Source of the DNA: Polyangiaceae bacterium
GTDB taxonomy: Bacteria; Myxococcota_A; Polyangia; Polyangiales; Polyangiaceae
Assembly (NCBI GenBank): GCA_013361525.1
Contig: JABFXY010000034.1
Coordinates: forward strand, 1 to 64,000
DNA length: 64,000 nt
Direction of reading: 5' to 3'
In this document: positions 42,606 to 50,700 of the stretch, one piece after another
How positions within the stretch are numbered: position 1 is the stretch's first letter
How the letters are laid out: each line of letters begins with the position of its first letter
Notes under the pieces: model-generated
Told to the model about the DNA's origin: nothing
What the model saw: only the letters and a program-made list of their open reading frames with translations
Databases searched by the model: none
Position numbers and translations under genes: made by a program

Positions 42606-43577
42606 TCAGATCACGCGGTCGCCGAGAGCGTCGCCTCGCTCGAAGCGGGCGAGGTTCTCGAGGAAGTGACGCACGAGCGCTTTGAACTCGGTCGCGCGGC
42701 CGCCGGCGCTGTGAGGCGTGACGATGCAGCCCGGCGTGCGCCATAGCGGATGCTCGGGGGGCAAGGGCTCGGGGTCGGTGACGTCGAGCGCCGCCCCCTC
42801 GAGCGTGCCATCTTGCAGCGCGCGGAGCAGCGCGTCTTGATCGACGGTCGTGCCGCGCCCCACATTGACGAAGAGGGCGCCGCTGCGCAGCGACGCGAAG
42901 AAGCGGGCATCGACGATGCCGCGTGTCGAGGAAGCCTCCGGCAACGTATTGACCACGATGTCGATCTCGCCGAGCCGCGGCATCAGCACCGGCCAGGTCA
43001 CCGTCTCGACGGGCTCGTCGCCGCGCGGATGCTCACGCACGACGACGACGCGCGCGCCGAGGGCCCAAAGGAGCTCGGCGAGCCGCCGGCCGATGGCGCC
43101 GAACCCGAGCACCGCGACCCGCTGCTCGGACAGAACGCGGGAAGCGCGGCGAACGGCATCGCTCGGCCACGCGCGCTCTCCTTGCTGATTGGCGTCGCAT
43201 TGCGGGAGCCGGCGACACATCGAAAGAATCAATGCCAATGCGTGGGTCGCGCACGGCTCGGCATAAACGGTGGAGCTCGTCGTGAGGGCAATGCCGCGGG
43301 TGCGCAATGCCGACGTGACCTCGTGCGATGCGTAACGCGTGTAGCCGGCGCTCGTGAGGTGGACCCATTTCAATCGTCGCGCGCGCTCGAACGACTCGAT
43401 CGCGGGCTGACCAAAGCAGATGTCCGCGTCGTCCATCGCCTGGTCGTCGATCCCGGATACGAGGTTCGAGCGGGTCGGGGCGCTCCCGACGACGACATCC
43501 CGACCTGCGAGCCCCTCACGAAGAAGAGAGGAAGCATCGTCCGGAAATGTGGCGCCGATGAAAATGCGAAGGCTCAT
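42606..43577 (-). CDS. D-isomer-specific 2-hydroxyacid dehydrogenase
   Basis: A 323-aa protein from the ATG at 43575-43577; an in-frame extension beyond the start is rejected. The NAD-binding core shows VAVLGFGAIGRRLAELLWALGARVVVV, then EIDIVVNTLPEASSTRGIVDARFFASLRSGALFVNVGRGTTVDQDALLRALQDGTLEGAALDVTDPEPLPPEHPLW and VTPHSAG. The catalytic Arg/Glu/His triad is spread over these. It oxidises or reduces a D-2-hydroxyacid; substrate unknown. It is followed by a CoA-transferase in the same direction, 20 bp apart, hinting at a shared organic-acid pathway. Confidence 0.93.
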   Translation of the reverse strand: MSLRIFIGATFPDDASSLLREGLAGRDVVVGSAPTRSNLVSGIDDQAMDDADICFGQPAIESFERARRLKWVHLTSAGYTRYASHEVTSALRTRGIALTTSSTVYAEPCATHALALILSMCRRLPQCDANQQGERAWPSDAVRRASRVLSEQRVAVLGFGAIGRRLAELLWALGARVVVVREHPRGDEPVETVTWPVLMPRLGEIDIVVNTLPEASSTRGIVDARFFASLRSGALFVNVGRGTTVDQDALLRALQDGTLEGAALDVTDPEPLPPEHPLWRTPGCIVTPHSAGGRATEFKALVRHFLENLARFERGDALGDRVI

Positions 43578-43597
43578 GTCCGTCTCCTCGCGCGCGG

Positions 43598-44788
43598 TCA
43601 CCGAACGATCCCGCGTCGCTTCAGATCCTCGATCGAGGACCCATTCATTCCGAGAACGCTCGCGAGGACGTCGCCCGTGTGCGCGCCGATCTCCGGCCCC
43701 GCCCATTGTGTCCGTCCCGGTGTATCGAGCAGCTTCGGTGCGATCGACGGTAGCTCGAACGTCCTTCCCTCGGCGTCGGCTGGCTCCCACAAGCCGCGCG
43801 CGACGAAATGGGGATCGTCCGCGATCGCTGCGGCATCGTTGACCGCGCCCGCGGGAATGCCGGCATCGAGCAACGTCGCGACGGCGTCCGTGACTGGGCG
43901 GTTCGCCGTCCACGCGCAGACGGCGGCATCGATCTCCTGCGCCCGAAGGACACGCCCGCGATTCGTCGCGAGATCGGCTTCGGCGGCGAGATCGGCGCGA
44001 CCGACGAGCGTCATCAGCTTGCGAAAGAGCCCATCGGTATTTGCGCCGACGACGACGTGATGACCATCGCTACAGACATACGCATTCGAAGGGACGACGC
44101 CGGTGATCGTCGGACCCGATGGCCCGCGCACGATCCCGAGCGAGCGATATTCGGGCAACACCGACTCCATCACGTTGAGGATCGACTCGGTGAGCGCGAC
44201 GTCGACGACCTGCCCGCGACCGGACTTCTCGCGGTGTAGAAGCGCGAGGAGCACGCCGATCATCGCGTGAAGGCCGCCGAGCGTGTCGCCGAGCGAGAGA
44301 TTGGTCCGTACGGCGGGCTGCCCGGGCATGCCGGTGATATGCCGCAGGCCCGCCGCGGCCTCGCAGACCGAAGCGAAGCCTGGGCGCTGGCGGTACGGAC
44401 CGGTTTGGCCGAACCCGGAGACGCGCACGAAGACGAGCCGAGGATTTTCTGCGAGCAGCGCCTCAGGCCCGAGGCCCCAACTTTCGAGCGTCGTCGGGCG
44501 GAAGTTCTCGACGAGCACATCGGTCTTCTTCGCGAGGTCGCGAACGAGCCCACGGCCCTCATCGGTGCGCAGATCGACCGCGATGCAGCGCTTGTTTCGC
44601 GCGAGGCTCCGCCACCAGACGCTCGTATCGCCATCCATGCCGCGCCACGTGCGGATCGGGTCACCCGAGGGCGGCTCGACCTTGATCACGTCCGCGCCGA
44701 AATACGCGAGCATCGTCCCGGCGAACGGCCCCGCGAGCAGCTGCCCCAGCTCCAGAACCTTCAGACCATCGAGAGGCCGCTCCGTCAC
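43598..44788 (-). CDS. class III (CaiB/BaiF) CoA-transferase
   Basis: A 396-aa protein from a GTG at 44786-44788. It transfers CoA between carboxylic acids. Family marks: LKVLELGQLLAGPFAGTMLAYFGADVIKVEPPSGD, then NKRCIAVDLRTDEGRG, VLVENFRPTTLESWGLG and the catalytic Asp in LSLGDTLGGLHAMIGVLLALLHREKSGRGQVVDVALTES. Substrate cannot be told. It pairs with the 2-hydroxyacid dehydrogenase, so the acid handled may be a 2-hydroxy acid. The promoter faces the tRNA-Pro gene region. Confidence 0.94.
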   Translation of the reverse strand: MTERPLDGLKVLELGQLLAGPFAGTMLAYFGADVIKVEPPSGDPIRTWRGMDGDTSVWWRSLARNKRCIAVDLRTDEGRGLVRDLAKKTDVLVENFRPTTLESWGLGPEALLAENPRLVFVRVSGFGQTGPYRQRPGFASVCEAAAGLRHITGMPGQPAVRTNLSLGDTLGGLHAMIGVLLALLHREKSGRGQVVDVALTESILNVMESVLPEYRSLGIVRGPSGPTITGVVPSNAYVCSDGHHVVVGANTDGLFRKLMTLVGRADLAAEADLATNRGRVLRAQEIDAAVCAWTANRPVTDAVATLLDAGIPAGAVNDAAAIADDPHFVARGLWEPADAEGRTFELPSIAPKLLDTPGRTQWAGPEIGAHTGDVLASVLGMNGSSIEDLKRRGIVR

Positions 44789-44990
44789 GGCGCCCAGGGT
44801 AGCAAGCCATCCAGCTCGACGAAGCCGTGTCAGTGCCGCGCGGTTCGGCCCGTCTTCACGGTCGCCGTCCTCGAAGAAACGAAATCGAGGAGGCGACGAC
44901 GAAACCGGTCCTTGACACGACGTCTCGTTCCGACCATGGTGCGCCGTCGCCGCGACAAGCGGCCTCGAAAGAGGACGCATGCGTAGGCTC

Positions 44991-45064
44991 CGGGGCGTAG
45001 CGCAGCCTGGTAGCGCACCTGGTTCGGGACCAGGGAGTCGGAGGTTCAAATCCTCTCGCCCCGA
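44991..45064 (+). tRNA. tRNA-Pro(CGG)
   Basis: Full cloverleaf in 74 nt: acceptor CGGGGCG/CGCCCCG, D arm GCGC-AGCCTGGTA-GCGC, anticodon arm CCTGG-TTCGGGA-CCAGG with anticodon CGG, T arm GGAGG-TTCAAAT-CCTCT (one G-T pair), discriminator A at 45064. CCA is not encoded. The sequence is the widespread bacterial tRNA-Pro(CGG) pattern. A 20-bp copy of its 3' end is found 102 bp downstream, and a terminator follows at 45183-45203. Confidence 0.98.
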
Positions 45065-45167
45065 CTCTTGTCTCGCAGCATAGCTGCTCGAGGCATGTTC
45101 GTTTCTTCGGCCGACCCTGTACTTCGCTTCGCTCGTACAGGGCTCGGTCAAATCCTCTCGCCCCGAC
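45046..45167 (+). repeat. direct repeat of tRNA-Pro 3' end
   Basis: TCAAATCCTCTCGCCCCGAC, the 3' end of the tRNA T arm and acceptor, occurs at 45046-45065 and again at 45148-45167, exact over 20 nt. Between them lie a hairpin at 45076-45088 (GCAGC/GCTGC) and another at 45115-45142. A repeat of a tRNA 3' end at a distance is the classic mark of site-specific integration by a tyrosine recombinase. Here the interval is only about 80 bp with no gene, so it would be a deletion scar. Confidence 0.8.
45115..45142. repeat. hairpin with CGAAGCGA core
   Basis: CCCTGTAC at 45115-45122 and GTACAGGG at 45135-45142 form a perfect 8-bp stem around a 12-nt loop with the sequence TTCGCTTCGCTC. The opposite strand reads GTACGAGCGAAGCGAAGTAC. 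A similar core, GTGCGAGCGTAGCGAGCC, occurs at 52229-52246 in another intergenic region. It may be a short interspersed repeat of this genome. Confidence 0.55.
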
Positions 45168-45182
45168 AAGATAGTGAAAATT

Positions 45183-45203
45183 GCCGCGGAAACGCGGCTT
45201 TTT
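45183..45203 (+). terminator. rho-independent terminator after tRNA-Pro
   Basis: GCCGCG-GAAA-CGCGGC-TTTTT is a textbook hairpin with a 6-bp GC stem, a GNRA-type tetraloop and five T. It lies 119 bp after the tRNA. The immediately following sequence, TTTTCCGTT then TGTGGCGCGC, is shared with the terminator near 52161-52210. Confidence 0.85.
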
Positions 45204-45258
45204 CCGTTTGTGGCGCGCCCGCGCTCGGGCGCGAGCTACTCGCGCAAAAGGTTGCCGC

Positions 45259-45576
45259 TCACTCGGGAAAGCAGGCGTTGAGCTCCGCGCAGGCAGGTAA
45301 ATCGACGGCGCAGAGGTCGGCGGCGAACTGGACGATGCAGGTCTCGCCCTGAGCCACGGTGGCTGTGCAGCCGGGATCCAACGCGTCGAAATCGCTGACG
45401 CAGCCATCCACGGTCCCCACGGTGATCGTGAATCCGTCGCCCTCCTTGACGGTGCCGGGACCGCCCTCTTCGGCGATGAGCCACTCGCAGAAGGTGCGCT
45501 GGTCCTCGGCAGTCAGGCTACCGATGGTCGCGTCGTTGGCGACCCAGTCATGCACAATCGCCGAGCGGAGTCGCAT
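45259..45576 (-). CDS. Cys-rich protein, possibly 5'-truncated lipoprotein
   Basis: A 105-aa frame. The sequence TAEDQRTFCEWLIAEEGGPGTVKEGDGFTITVGTVDGCVSDFDALDPGCTATVAQGETCIVQFAADLCAVDLPACAELNACF shows seven to eight Cys at regular spacing, a pattern common in surface lipoproteins of myxobacteria. Those proteins normally have a signal peptide and lipobox. Here the open frame starts without one, so the N-terminus may be lost. No ribosome binding site is seen. It could be a remnant. Confidence 0.55.
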   Translation of the reverse strand: MRLRSAIVHDWVANDATIGSLTAEDQRTFCEWLIAEEGGPGTVKEGDGFTITVGTVDGCVSDFDALDPGCTATVAQGETCIVQFAADLCAVDLPACAELNACFPE

Positions 45577-45762
45577 CCCTCAATGCTTCGCTCACAGCGG
45601 CCGTGGTGATGCGATCGCATGCATCGCAGACCGGGCCCGATCCTCCCGTTCGGCACGGCGCTGACACGCCACGAATGGCGCGATTCGTTCGCCGTGGCCG
45701 TACCGTCACATCATTCGACATCCAACGATTCGCCCCCCCGATATATGGGCTCGCGATTTACG

Positions 45763-46221
45763 TCACGACGGTTTCGCCCCGTTGCTCCGTGCCTCCATCG
45801 CCTTGATGCTCTTCTCGAACGACTTGGCAAAGATGCCTTTGCCGACGGTTCCGACGACCGCTTCGAGCAGCTTGCCTTTGATGTTCTTGCCCTCTCGCAC
45901 CACGACGAGGTCCACCTCGGTCATCCCGTCGGGAAGCTCCTTCAAGGTGTACGTGTGGCTCGAGTCACCACCCCAGAAGTTCGAATCGGTGGTCTTGAGA
46001 ACGATGTGCTTGGGGTCGGTCCAGTCGTAATCCAGGCGCTCCCAGATCCCGCTCGATCCTTCGGTGACGTCGGCGTGCCCGGGACTCTGTCCGTGCACCT
46101 TCGTGTATTCGTTGCTGCTGCGCTCGAAGATCTCGGCACGGCCGGGCCCAAAGTCGGTCAGCCCTGCGAGGAATTGCGCCGGCGTCAGGGTGGTCGTCTG
46201 GTTGAGGTGGATTGTGGCCAT
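45763..46221 (-). CDS. SRPBCC-family (START/polyketide-cyclase-like) protein
   Basis: A 152-aa protein from the ATG at 46219-46221; the in-frame extension is rejected. The N-terminal strand TIHLNQTTTLTPAQFLAGLTDF, then ERSSNEYTKVHGQ, the curved sheet with HTYTLKELPDGMTEVDLVVVREG and the long C-terminal helix GKLLEAVVGTVGKGIFAKSFEKSIKAME fit a helix-grip SRPBCC fold, which binds small hydrophobic ligands. Ligand unknown. It stands with the TetR gene about 110 bp upstream on the same strand. Confidence 0.88.
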   Translation of the reverse strand: MATIHLNQTTTLTPAQFLAGLTDFGPGRAEIFERSSNEYTKVHGQSPGHADVTEGSSGIWERLDYDWTDPKHIVLKTTDSNFWGGDSSHTYTLKELPDGMTEVDLVVVREGKNIKGKLLEAVVGTVGKGIFAKSFEKSIKAMEARSNGAKPS

Positions 46222-46331
46222 TTGCGTGCTCCTCCCGCGGGGTGGTCGACCGCTCATCGGAGGTCGTCCCCGTCGTTGAGTAGAACAAGAATCGCGCCAT
46301 TACGTCGTCCGAGCGCTCGCTAACGAGACGA

Positions 46332-47045
46332 TCAGCGCTCGGCGCCGGAAGCAATCCGCTCGAGGAGCTCTTCGAGGAGCGACCGCTCGCCCTTCGTCAA
46401 CACAGCCGTGTCGTCGAGAGACGCACGCAATGCAATGGCCGCCCCGCGCACGCCGGAGCTCGGCGTTGCAATGGCCTCGCCGCAGATGGCGGTGATGGCT
46501 GCCTCGCGCGCGAGCTCCGACAAACCGAGGTCGCGATTGGGCTCGGCCTCTTCGAGGAGCGTCTTCACGATGCCGATGCACACGGACTGAAGGAGCGCGA
46601 GCGCACGCTCTTCGGTGACGCGGAGCCTGCCGGCGGCGGCGATGCGCCGTATGCGTCGCCGCAAGACATCCATCCCCGCGAGGGTCGCCGGCGAGGCTTC
46701 GCCGGGCCGGACGTCGCGGCTCATGAGCGCGAAGAGCTCGGGGTGGGTGAGCCCGAACGCGACATGCGTATCCCAGCCTTCACGCAGGTCGTCGACCGGA
46801 TCGGGATGTGGTTTGCGCTTCGCCTTCTTCGCGACGTACGTGGCGACCGCATGCTCGGCGACCGCGTCGAGCAGGCCTTGTTTGTCGCCGAAGAATCGGT
46901 AGATGGTCGGCGCCTGCACCGACGCAGCGGCCGCGACCGCGCGCGTCGTCGCTGCATCACGCCCGCCCTCGGCGATGAGACGAGCCGCCGCCACCACGAT
47001 GCGCTCGCGCACGTCCTCACGTTCCTCGGGCTCGGCTTTGCTCAT
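46332..47045 (-). CDS. TetR-family transcriptional repressor
   Basis: A 237-aa protein from the ATG at 47043-47045. The helix-turn-helix spans about residues 12-58: [48 protein letters not shown]. The rest is the helical ligand domain with no defined ligand. It is divergent from an NAD(P)-binding gene across 116 bp that contains a strong palindrome, so autorepression plus control of that gene is likely. Confidence 0.94.
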   Translation of the reverse strand: MSKAEPEEREDVRERIVVAAARLIAEGGRDAATTRAVAAAASVQAPTIYRFFGDKQGLLDAVAEHAVATYVAKKAKRKPHPDPVDDLREGWDTHVAFGLTHPELFALMSRDVRPGEASPATLAGMDVLRRRIRRIAAAGRLRVTEERALALLQSVCIGIVKTLLEEAEPNRDLGLSELAREAAITAICGEAIATPSSGVRGAAIALRASLDDTAVLTKGERSLLEELLERIASGAER

Positions 47046-47096
47046 CGAACGACGCTCACGGGCGATTCCTATCACCGCTCGCTCGGTTGCATGCGC

Positions 47097-47138
47097 GTGT
47101 TATCAATGATACCACTTAACGGTTACCACCGATAACAC
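47097..47138. promoter_or_regulatory. candidate TetR operator between divergent genes
   Basis: GTGTTATC at 47097-47104 and GATAACAC at 47131-47138 are exact inverted repeats, with a central TAACGGTTA at 47117-47125 that is itself palindromic about its middle base. Symmetric sites of this type in the gap between a TetR gene and its divergent target are typical operators. Start and stop of the bound area are inferred. Confidence 0.55.
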
Positions 47139-47161
47139 ACAGTCGCCACAGGAGCAGAGCC

Positions 47162-48028
47162 ATGATCATCGTCACCGGGGCCACCGGCCAGCTCGGCCGC
47201 GCCATCGTCCGAGCCCTCGTCCAACGTCGTCCCTCGGCAGAGGTGGGGGCGAGCGCACGGGACGTGGAGAAAGCCGCCGACCTCGCCGCACTCGGCGTCC
47301 GCGTTCGGCAGGCAGACTTCGAGAGCCCTGCGTCCCTATCCCACGCATTCGAGGGTGCGTCGCAGGTCCTGCTGGTCTCTTCGAATGCGAGGGCGCACGG
47401 CGGGGACCCCCTCGCCCAGCACCGCAATGCGATCGAGGCGGCGCGATCGGCCGGCGCGGGCCGGGTGCTCTACACGAGTCATATGGCGGGGAGCCGGACG
47501 TCGGCCTTTCCCCCGATGCGCGATCACGCCGCGACGGAGGAGATGCTCGCGTCCTCGGGTCTCGCGTGGACGTCGCTCCGCAACGGCTTCTATGCGCAAA
47601 GCGGCCTGATGATGCTCGGCGAGGCGCTGAAGACGGGCGAGCTCGCCCTGCCGGAAGAAGGAAAAGTCTCGTGGACGGCACACGCCGACCTGGCCGAGGC
47701 GGCCGCCGCCGTTCTCTGCGAGGAGGGTCGCTTCGACGGACCAACCCCGCCACTCACCGGGTCGGAAGCGCTCTCCCTCGCCGAGCTCTCGACGATCGCC
47801 GCCGACCTGCAACGCAAGCCGCTTCGACGCGTGTTTCTCACCGACGATCAACACCGTACGAAGCTCGCGGCGCGGGGTCTTCCTCCCGCCGTCGCCGAAA
47901 TCGCTATGGGCTTCTTCGTCGCGAGCCGGCGCGGTGAGTTCGTCGCCGTGGACCCGACGCTCGAGAAGCTGATTGGGCGCCCGCCGGTTCGAATGAAAGA
48001 CTTCGTGGCTCAGGAGATCGACCGTTGA
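47162..48028 (+). CDS. NAD(P)-binding (NmrA/SDR-like) oxidoreductase
   Basis: A 288-aa protein from the ATG at 47162, with GGAGC just upstream. The fold opens with IIVTGATGQLGRAIVRAL (residues 2-19). The middle reads ADFESPASLSHAFEGASQVLLVSSNA, then AARSAGAGRVLYTSHM. The rest follows the pattern of atypical short-chain dehydrogenases such as QorB/NmrA types. It may reduce quinones or sense redox. It is divergent from the TetR gene, which is the probable regulator. Confidence 0.9.
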   Translation: MIIVTGATGQLGRAIVRALVQRRPSAEVGASARDVEKAADLAALGVRVRQADFESPASLSHAFEGASQVLLVSSNARAHGGDPLAQHRNAIEAARSAGAGRVLYTSHMAGSRTSAFPPMRDHAATEEMLASSGLAWTSLRNGFYAQSGLMMLGEALKTGELALPEEGKVSWTAHADLAEAAAAVLCEEGRFDGPTPPLTGSEALSLAELSTIAADLQRKPLRRVFLTDDQHRTKLAARGLPPAVAEIAMGFFVASRRGEFVAVDPTLEKLIGRPPVRMKDFVAQEIDR

Positions 48029-48036
48029 CGTTTCGC

Positions 48037-48825
48037 TCACGCAGAAAACGGAAGCAACCACGACCGCACCGCCGACAGCACATTGCGCGGAGGCAAATCC
48101 GCGAGCCCGACAACGACGGCTTCGGCGTGCGTATTCGCGCGGACCGTTCCGTGGAGACGGTCCCATAGCGAAAATACCAAGCCGAAATTCGAGTCGAGCT
48201 CGGCAGGCTCGATCGAATGGTGGATGCCGTGTGTACGGGGCGTGGTGACGATCTTCGACAGCCGCGTATCGACACCGTCGCCGAGATCGATGTTCGAATG
48301 ATGAAACAGGGCGGCGAGAAGGAGCGCGACCTCGTACGCGAGCGCGAGACGTGGGCCGACCCCTGCGAGCGCAACCTGGAGGCACCGTCCGGGAATGGTC
48401 AAGAGGACCTCGCCGGGGTGGAAGCGAACGGCGGTCGTCGCGTCGACGTCGATGTCTGCGTGGTGCGCCCGATGGAATCGCCAGAGCAGCGGCCAATGAT
48501 GGTCGGCTCGGTGCAGCCAATACATCGCGTAGTCGAGGACGAGGAACCCGACGAGGAGTCCCGCGGGCCCACGAAGGCGGGTCCACCGTAGAACGCCGAA
48601 GCCGCGTCGCTCGGCTGCGCACGCAGTCGCGACCATGGCGGGTGCGAGCACGAGCCGGATCGCCAGCGCGGCTCCGAGCGCGAAGGAGGCATTGATGGGG
48701 TATCGGTCGCGCCGCTCCACGACCCTGGGCCGAAGGGGCCGGCGCGCCTCGAGCACCGACGCGACCGCTCCCCAAGCGATCGCGAGCGGAGCGCCGACGA
48801 GGTCGGTGACGGTCAGACGGCGCAT
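48037..48825 (-). CDS. fatty acid hydroxylase/sterol desaturase family protein
   Basis: A 262-aa membrane protein. His clusters for a diiron site: HRADHH, HRAHH, FHHS, HGIHHS. They fall in the order typical of the FA hydroxylase superfamily, with membrane segments between (AIRLVLAPAMVATACAA, LLVGFLVLDYAMYWL). It hydroxylates or desaturates a lipid; substrate not known. It converges with the NAD(P)-binding gene across 8 bp. Confidence 0.93.
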   Translation of the reverse strand: MRRLTVTDLVGAPLAIAWGAVASVLEARRPLRPRVVERRDRYPINASFALGAALAIRLVLAPAMVATACAAERRGFGVLRWTRLRGPAGLLVGFLVLDYAMYWLHRADHHWPLLWRFHRAHHADIDVDATTAVRFHPGEVLLTIPGRCLQVALAGVGPRLALAYEVALLLAALFHHSNIDLGDGVDTRLSKIVTTPRTHGIHHSIEPAELDSNFGLVFSLWDRLHGTVRANTHAEAVVVGLADLPPRNVLSAVRSWLLPFSA

Positions 48826-48996
48826 GCCGCAGATCGAAGCATGGGGCGATCCAGCTGCGCTCCCACAGCCACATCAGCGACCGTACGTGCCTCGAATGTG
48901 GCGGCAAGCGTGCCTCGAACGGTCGTGCGCGATGGAACGGTCCCGTGACTCCGTAGGGATCGACATCCCCGTCGCAAACCACCGAGGAGGTGACTC

Positions 48997-49416
48997 TTGA
49001 GGTTTCTCGCAAAATCGATTCCCGTCGCGGCGTCGCTCGCCACGGCGCTCGCCCTCGTCGCGCTCGAGGCCCGGGCAGACCAGTGCATGGCCGTCAGCGC
49101 GACCCAAGCGGATCAGGCGGTATCGATCCTCAATCAGCAGAAGGATGTGCGCGAGCACTGCGCCCCCTGCAAAGACAACACGACGACCAGCTACATCGTG
49201 GACGTCGCCAGGCACGAAACCCGCGGCAAGAGCGGCGACCTTCACATCGTCACCGTCAAGGATGCGAAGGGAAAGGTGCACGAGCTCGACCTCGCGTACA
49301 CGTACGTGCGCCTGAAGGGCGACACGAACAAGTTCACGAACCTCGCGGCCCTCGTCGGCTGCCCGGCAGAGGGTGTCCCCGCGCATATCGACGGAGCAGG
49401 AAATCATCTCGATTAG
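48997..49416 (+). CDS. small exported protein, function unknown
   Basis: A 139-aa protein from a TTG at 48997 with a strong GAGGAGG at 48984-48990. A signal (AKSIPVAASLATALALVALEARA) is followed by a mature part with Cys pairs (DQCMAVSATQ, REHCAPCKDN, ALVGCPAEG) and beta-rich KSGDLHIVTVKDAKGKVHELDLAYTYVRLKGDTNKF. No family is recognised. The strong ribosome binding site makes the TTG start believable. Confidence 0.82.
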   Translation: MRFLAKSIPVAASLATALALVALEARADQCMAVSATQADQAVSILNQQKDVREHCAPCKDNTTTSYIVDVARHETRGKSGDLHIVTVKDAKGKVHELDLAYTYVRLKGDTNKFTNLAALVGCPAEGVPAHIDGAGNHLD

Positions 49417-49590
49417 ATCGGCGGCCTCCTCGACGCGCGTGCGAACGGCGACGCGCGCTCGCGCGGAAGGTGCGTAGCGGACCATTGCGAAGAGTCGGTC
49501 GCAGATGGCAAAACGACGATGCCGTGTCTCGCAATTTCGCGCGATTCCTAATGGCAATAGCGTGGCAGCCCATTTGCACGGGCGCCGCGC

Positions 49591-50700
49591 ATGCCGGACA
49601 TCCACGGGTATCGAGCCGCGCGGGCGCGGCTCGTCGAAGCCATCGCCGTCGCCATTGCCCTGGAAGGCTGCTGTCACGACGTCGTGCAACCGATCGGCGA
49701 GGAGTGCTTGGAGCTGCAAGACGCCGACGACGCGTGCCCGTCGGAGGATGAAGCCGCCGCGGCGCTCGAGGTCGAGCTCGTCCTCGCGCCGGGTGAGAAG
49801 TGGCCTGCGCGCGAATACGTCGACGGGAACACGACATACACGATTCCCGCGGAATGCTGCTACGAAGCGGCCGAGACGGCGCGGGAGTGTTGGGGCAGCA
49901 ATTGCCACGGCTTTGGTCGGCCGCTCCTCGTCGGGCCGGTCGCGGCAAAGCCGGACGTTCGCGTCCGTGCAACCCAATGGGCGATCTCCGCGCGAACGTG
50001 CCCGCGCACCGACGAGCTGTCGCCGACGGCGCGCCGGTATCTCGGGAACGTATGGCTCGAGCGCGCCCTCGCCGAGCACGCGGCCGTGGCGTCGTTCGCA
50101 GTGTTCATAAGCGAGTTGCTGACGCTCGGCGCGCCTCCGTCGCTCCTCCGCGCGGCTCGCCTGGCCGGCGCGCAGGAGAGCGCGCACGCCGAGCTTTGCT
50201 TCGCCATTGCGAGCGCCTACGCCGGCGAAAGCTGGGAGGCGGCGCCTTGGGATCCGCCCAGGCCCGAAACGCCGGTATCGCCCGTGACGTTCACGGAGCG
50301 GTTGGTCATCGAAGGATGTTTCTCCGAGACCATCGGCGTCGCCGAGCTCGCGGCACGCGCGGCCCACGCGACCGATCGCGGCGTCCAGCGTGCGCTTCGC
50401 CGGCTCACCGCGGACGAGACAGGCCACGCCGCCCTCGCGTGGCGGACGCTTGCGTGGATCATTCGCGTTCATCCCGAGACGCGCGACGCGGCGGTCTCTG
50501 CACTTCGACGAGCCGCCGAAACGCTCGTCGTCACCGAAGGAGTCGGTGCTCGCAGCCCCGCGCTCGAAAAACACGGTGAGCTCTCTCGACCCGCTCGGGC
50601 GCGGATCCATCGCTCGGCCTTTGACGAAATCGTCATCCCCTCGGCGCGTCGAGCGGGATTGTTCGCGGGCACCATGAAACGGGATGAGGCGTTGCTGTGA
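49591..50700 (+). CDS. ferritin-like diiron protein, paralogue of the 22007-23296 gene
   Basis: A 369-aa protein from the ATG at 49591. Like its paralogue it has a Cys-containing front (AIALEGCCHDV, CYEAAETARECWGSNCHGFG) and a helical ferritin-like C-terminal half with LAEHAAVASFAVF, GAQESAHAELC, EGCFSETIGVAEL and ADETGHAALAW: E, ExxH, E, ExxH. The same core order occurs in the two genes, with about 27 kb between them. Its stop overlaps the next gene by 4 nt (GTGA). A clear signal peptide is not seen. Confidence 0.78.
   Translation: MPDIHGYRAARARLVEAIAVAIALEGCCHDVVQPIGEECLELQDADDACPSEDEAAAALEVELVLAPGEKWPAREYVDGNTTYTIPAECCYEAAETARECWGSNCHGFGRPLLVGPVAAKPDVRVRATQWAISARTCPRTDELSPTARRYLGNVWLERALAEHAAVASFAVFISELLTLGAPPSLLRAARLAGAQESAHAELCFAIASAYAGESWEAAPWDPPRPETPVSPVTFTERLVIEGCFSETIGVAELAARAAHATDRGVQRALRRLTADETGHAALAWRTLAWIIRVHPETRDAAVSALRRAAETLVVTEGVGARSPALEKHGELSRPARARIHRSAFDEIVIPSARRAGLFAGTMKRDEALL

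Noticed and set aside
42750..44060. Plus-strand open frame opposite the dehydrogenase and CoA-transferase genes
   Set aside because: Shadow frame; both minus-strand proteins have full family signatures over the same DNA.
45609..45620. 12-bp palindrome ATGCGATCGCAT
   Set aside because: Perfect but isolated; GCGATCGC-type palindromes are common in such genomes and no partner site is near.
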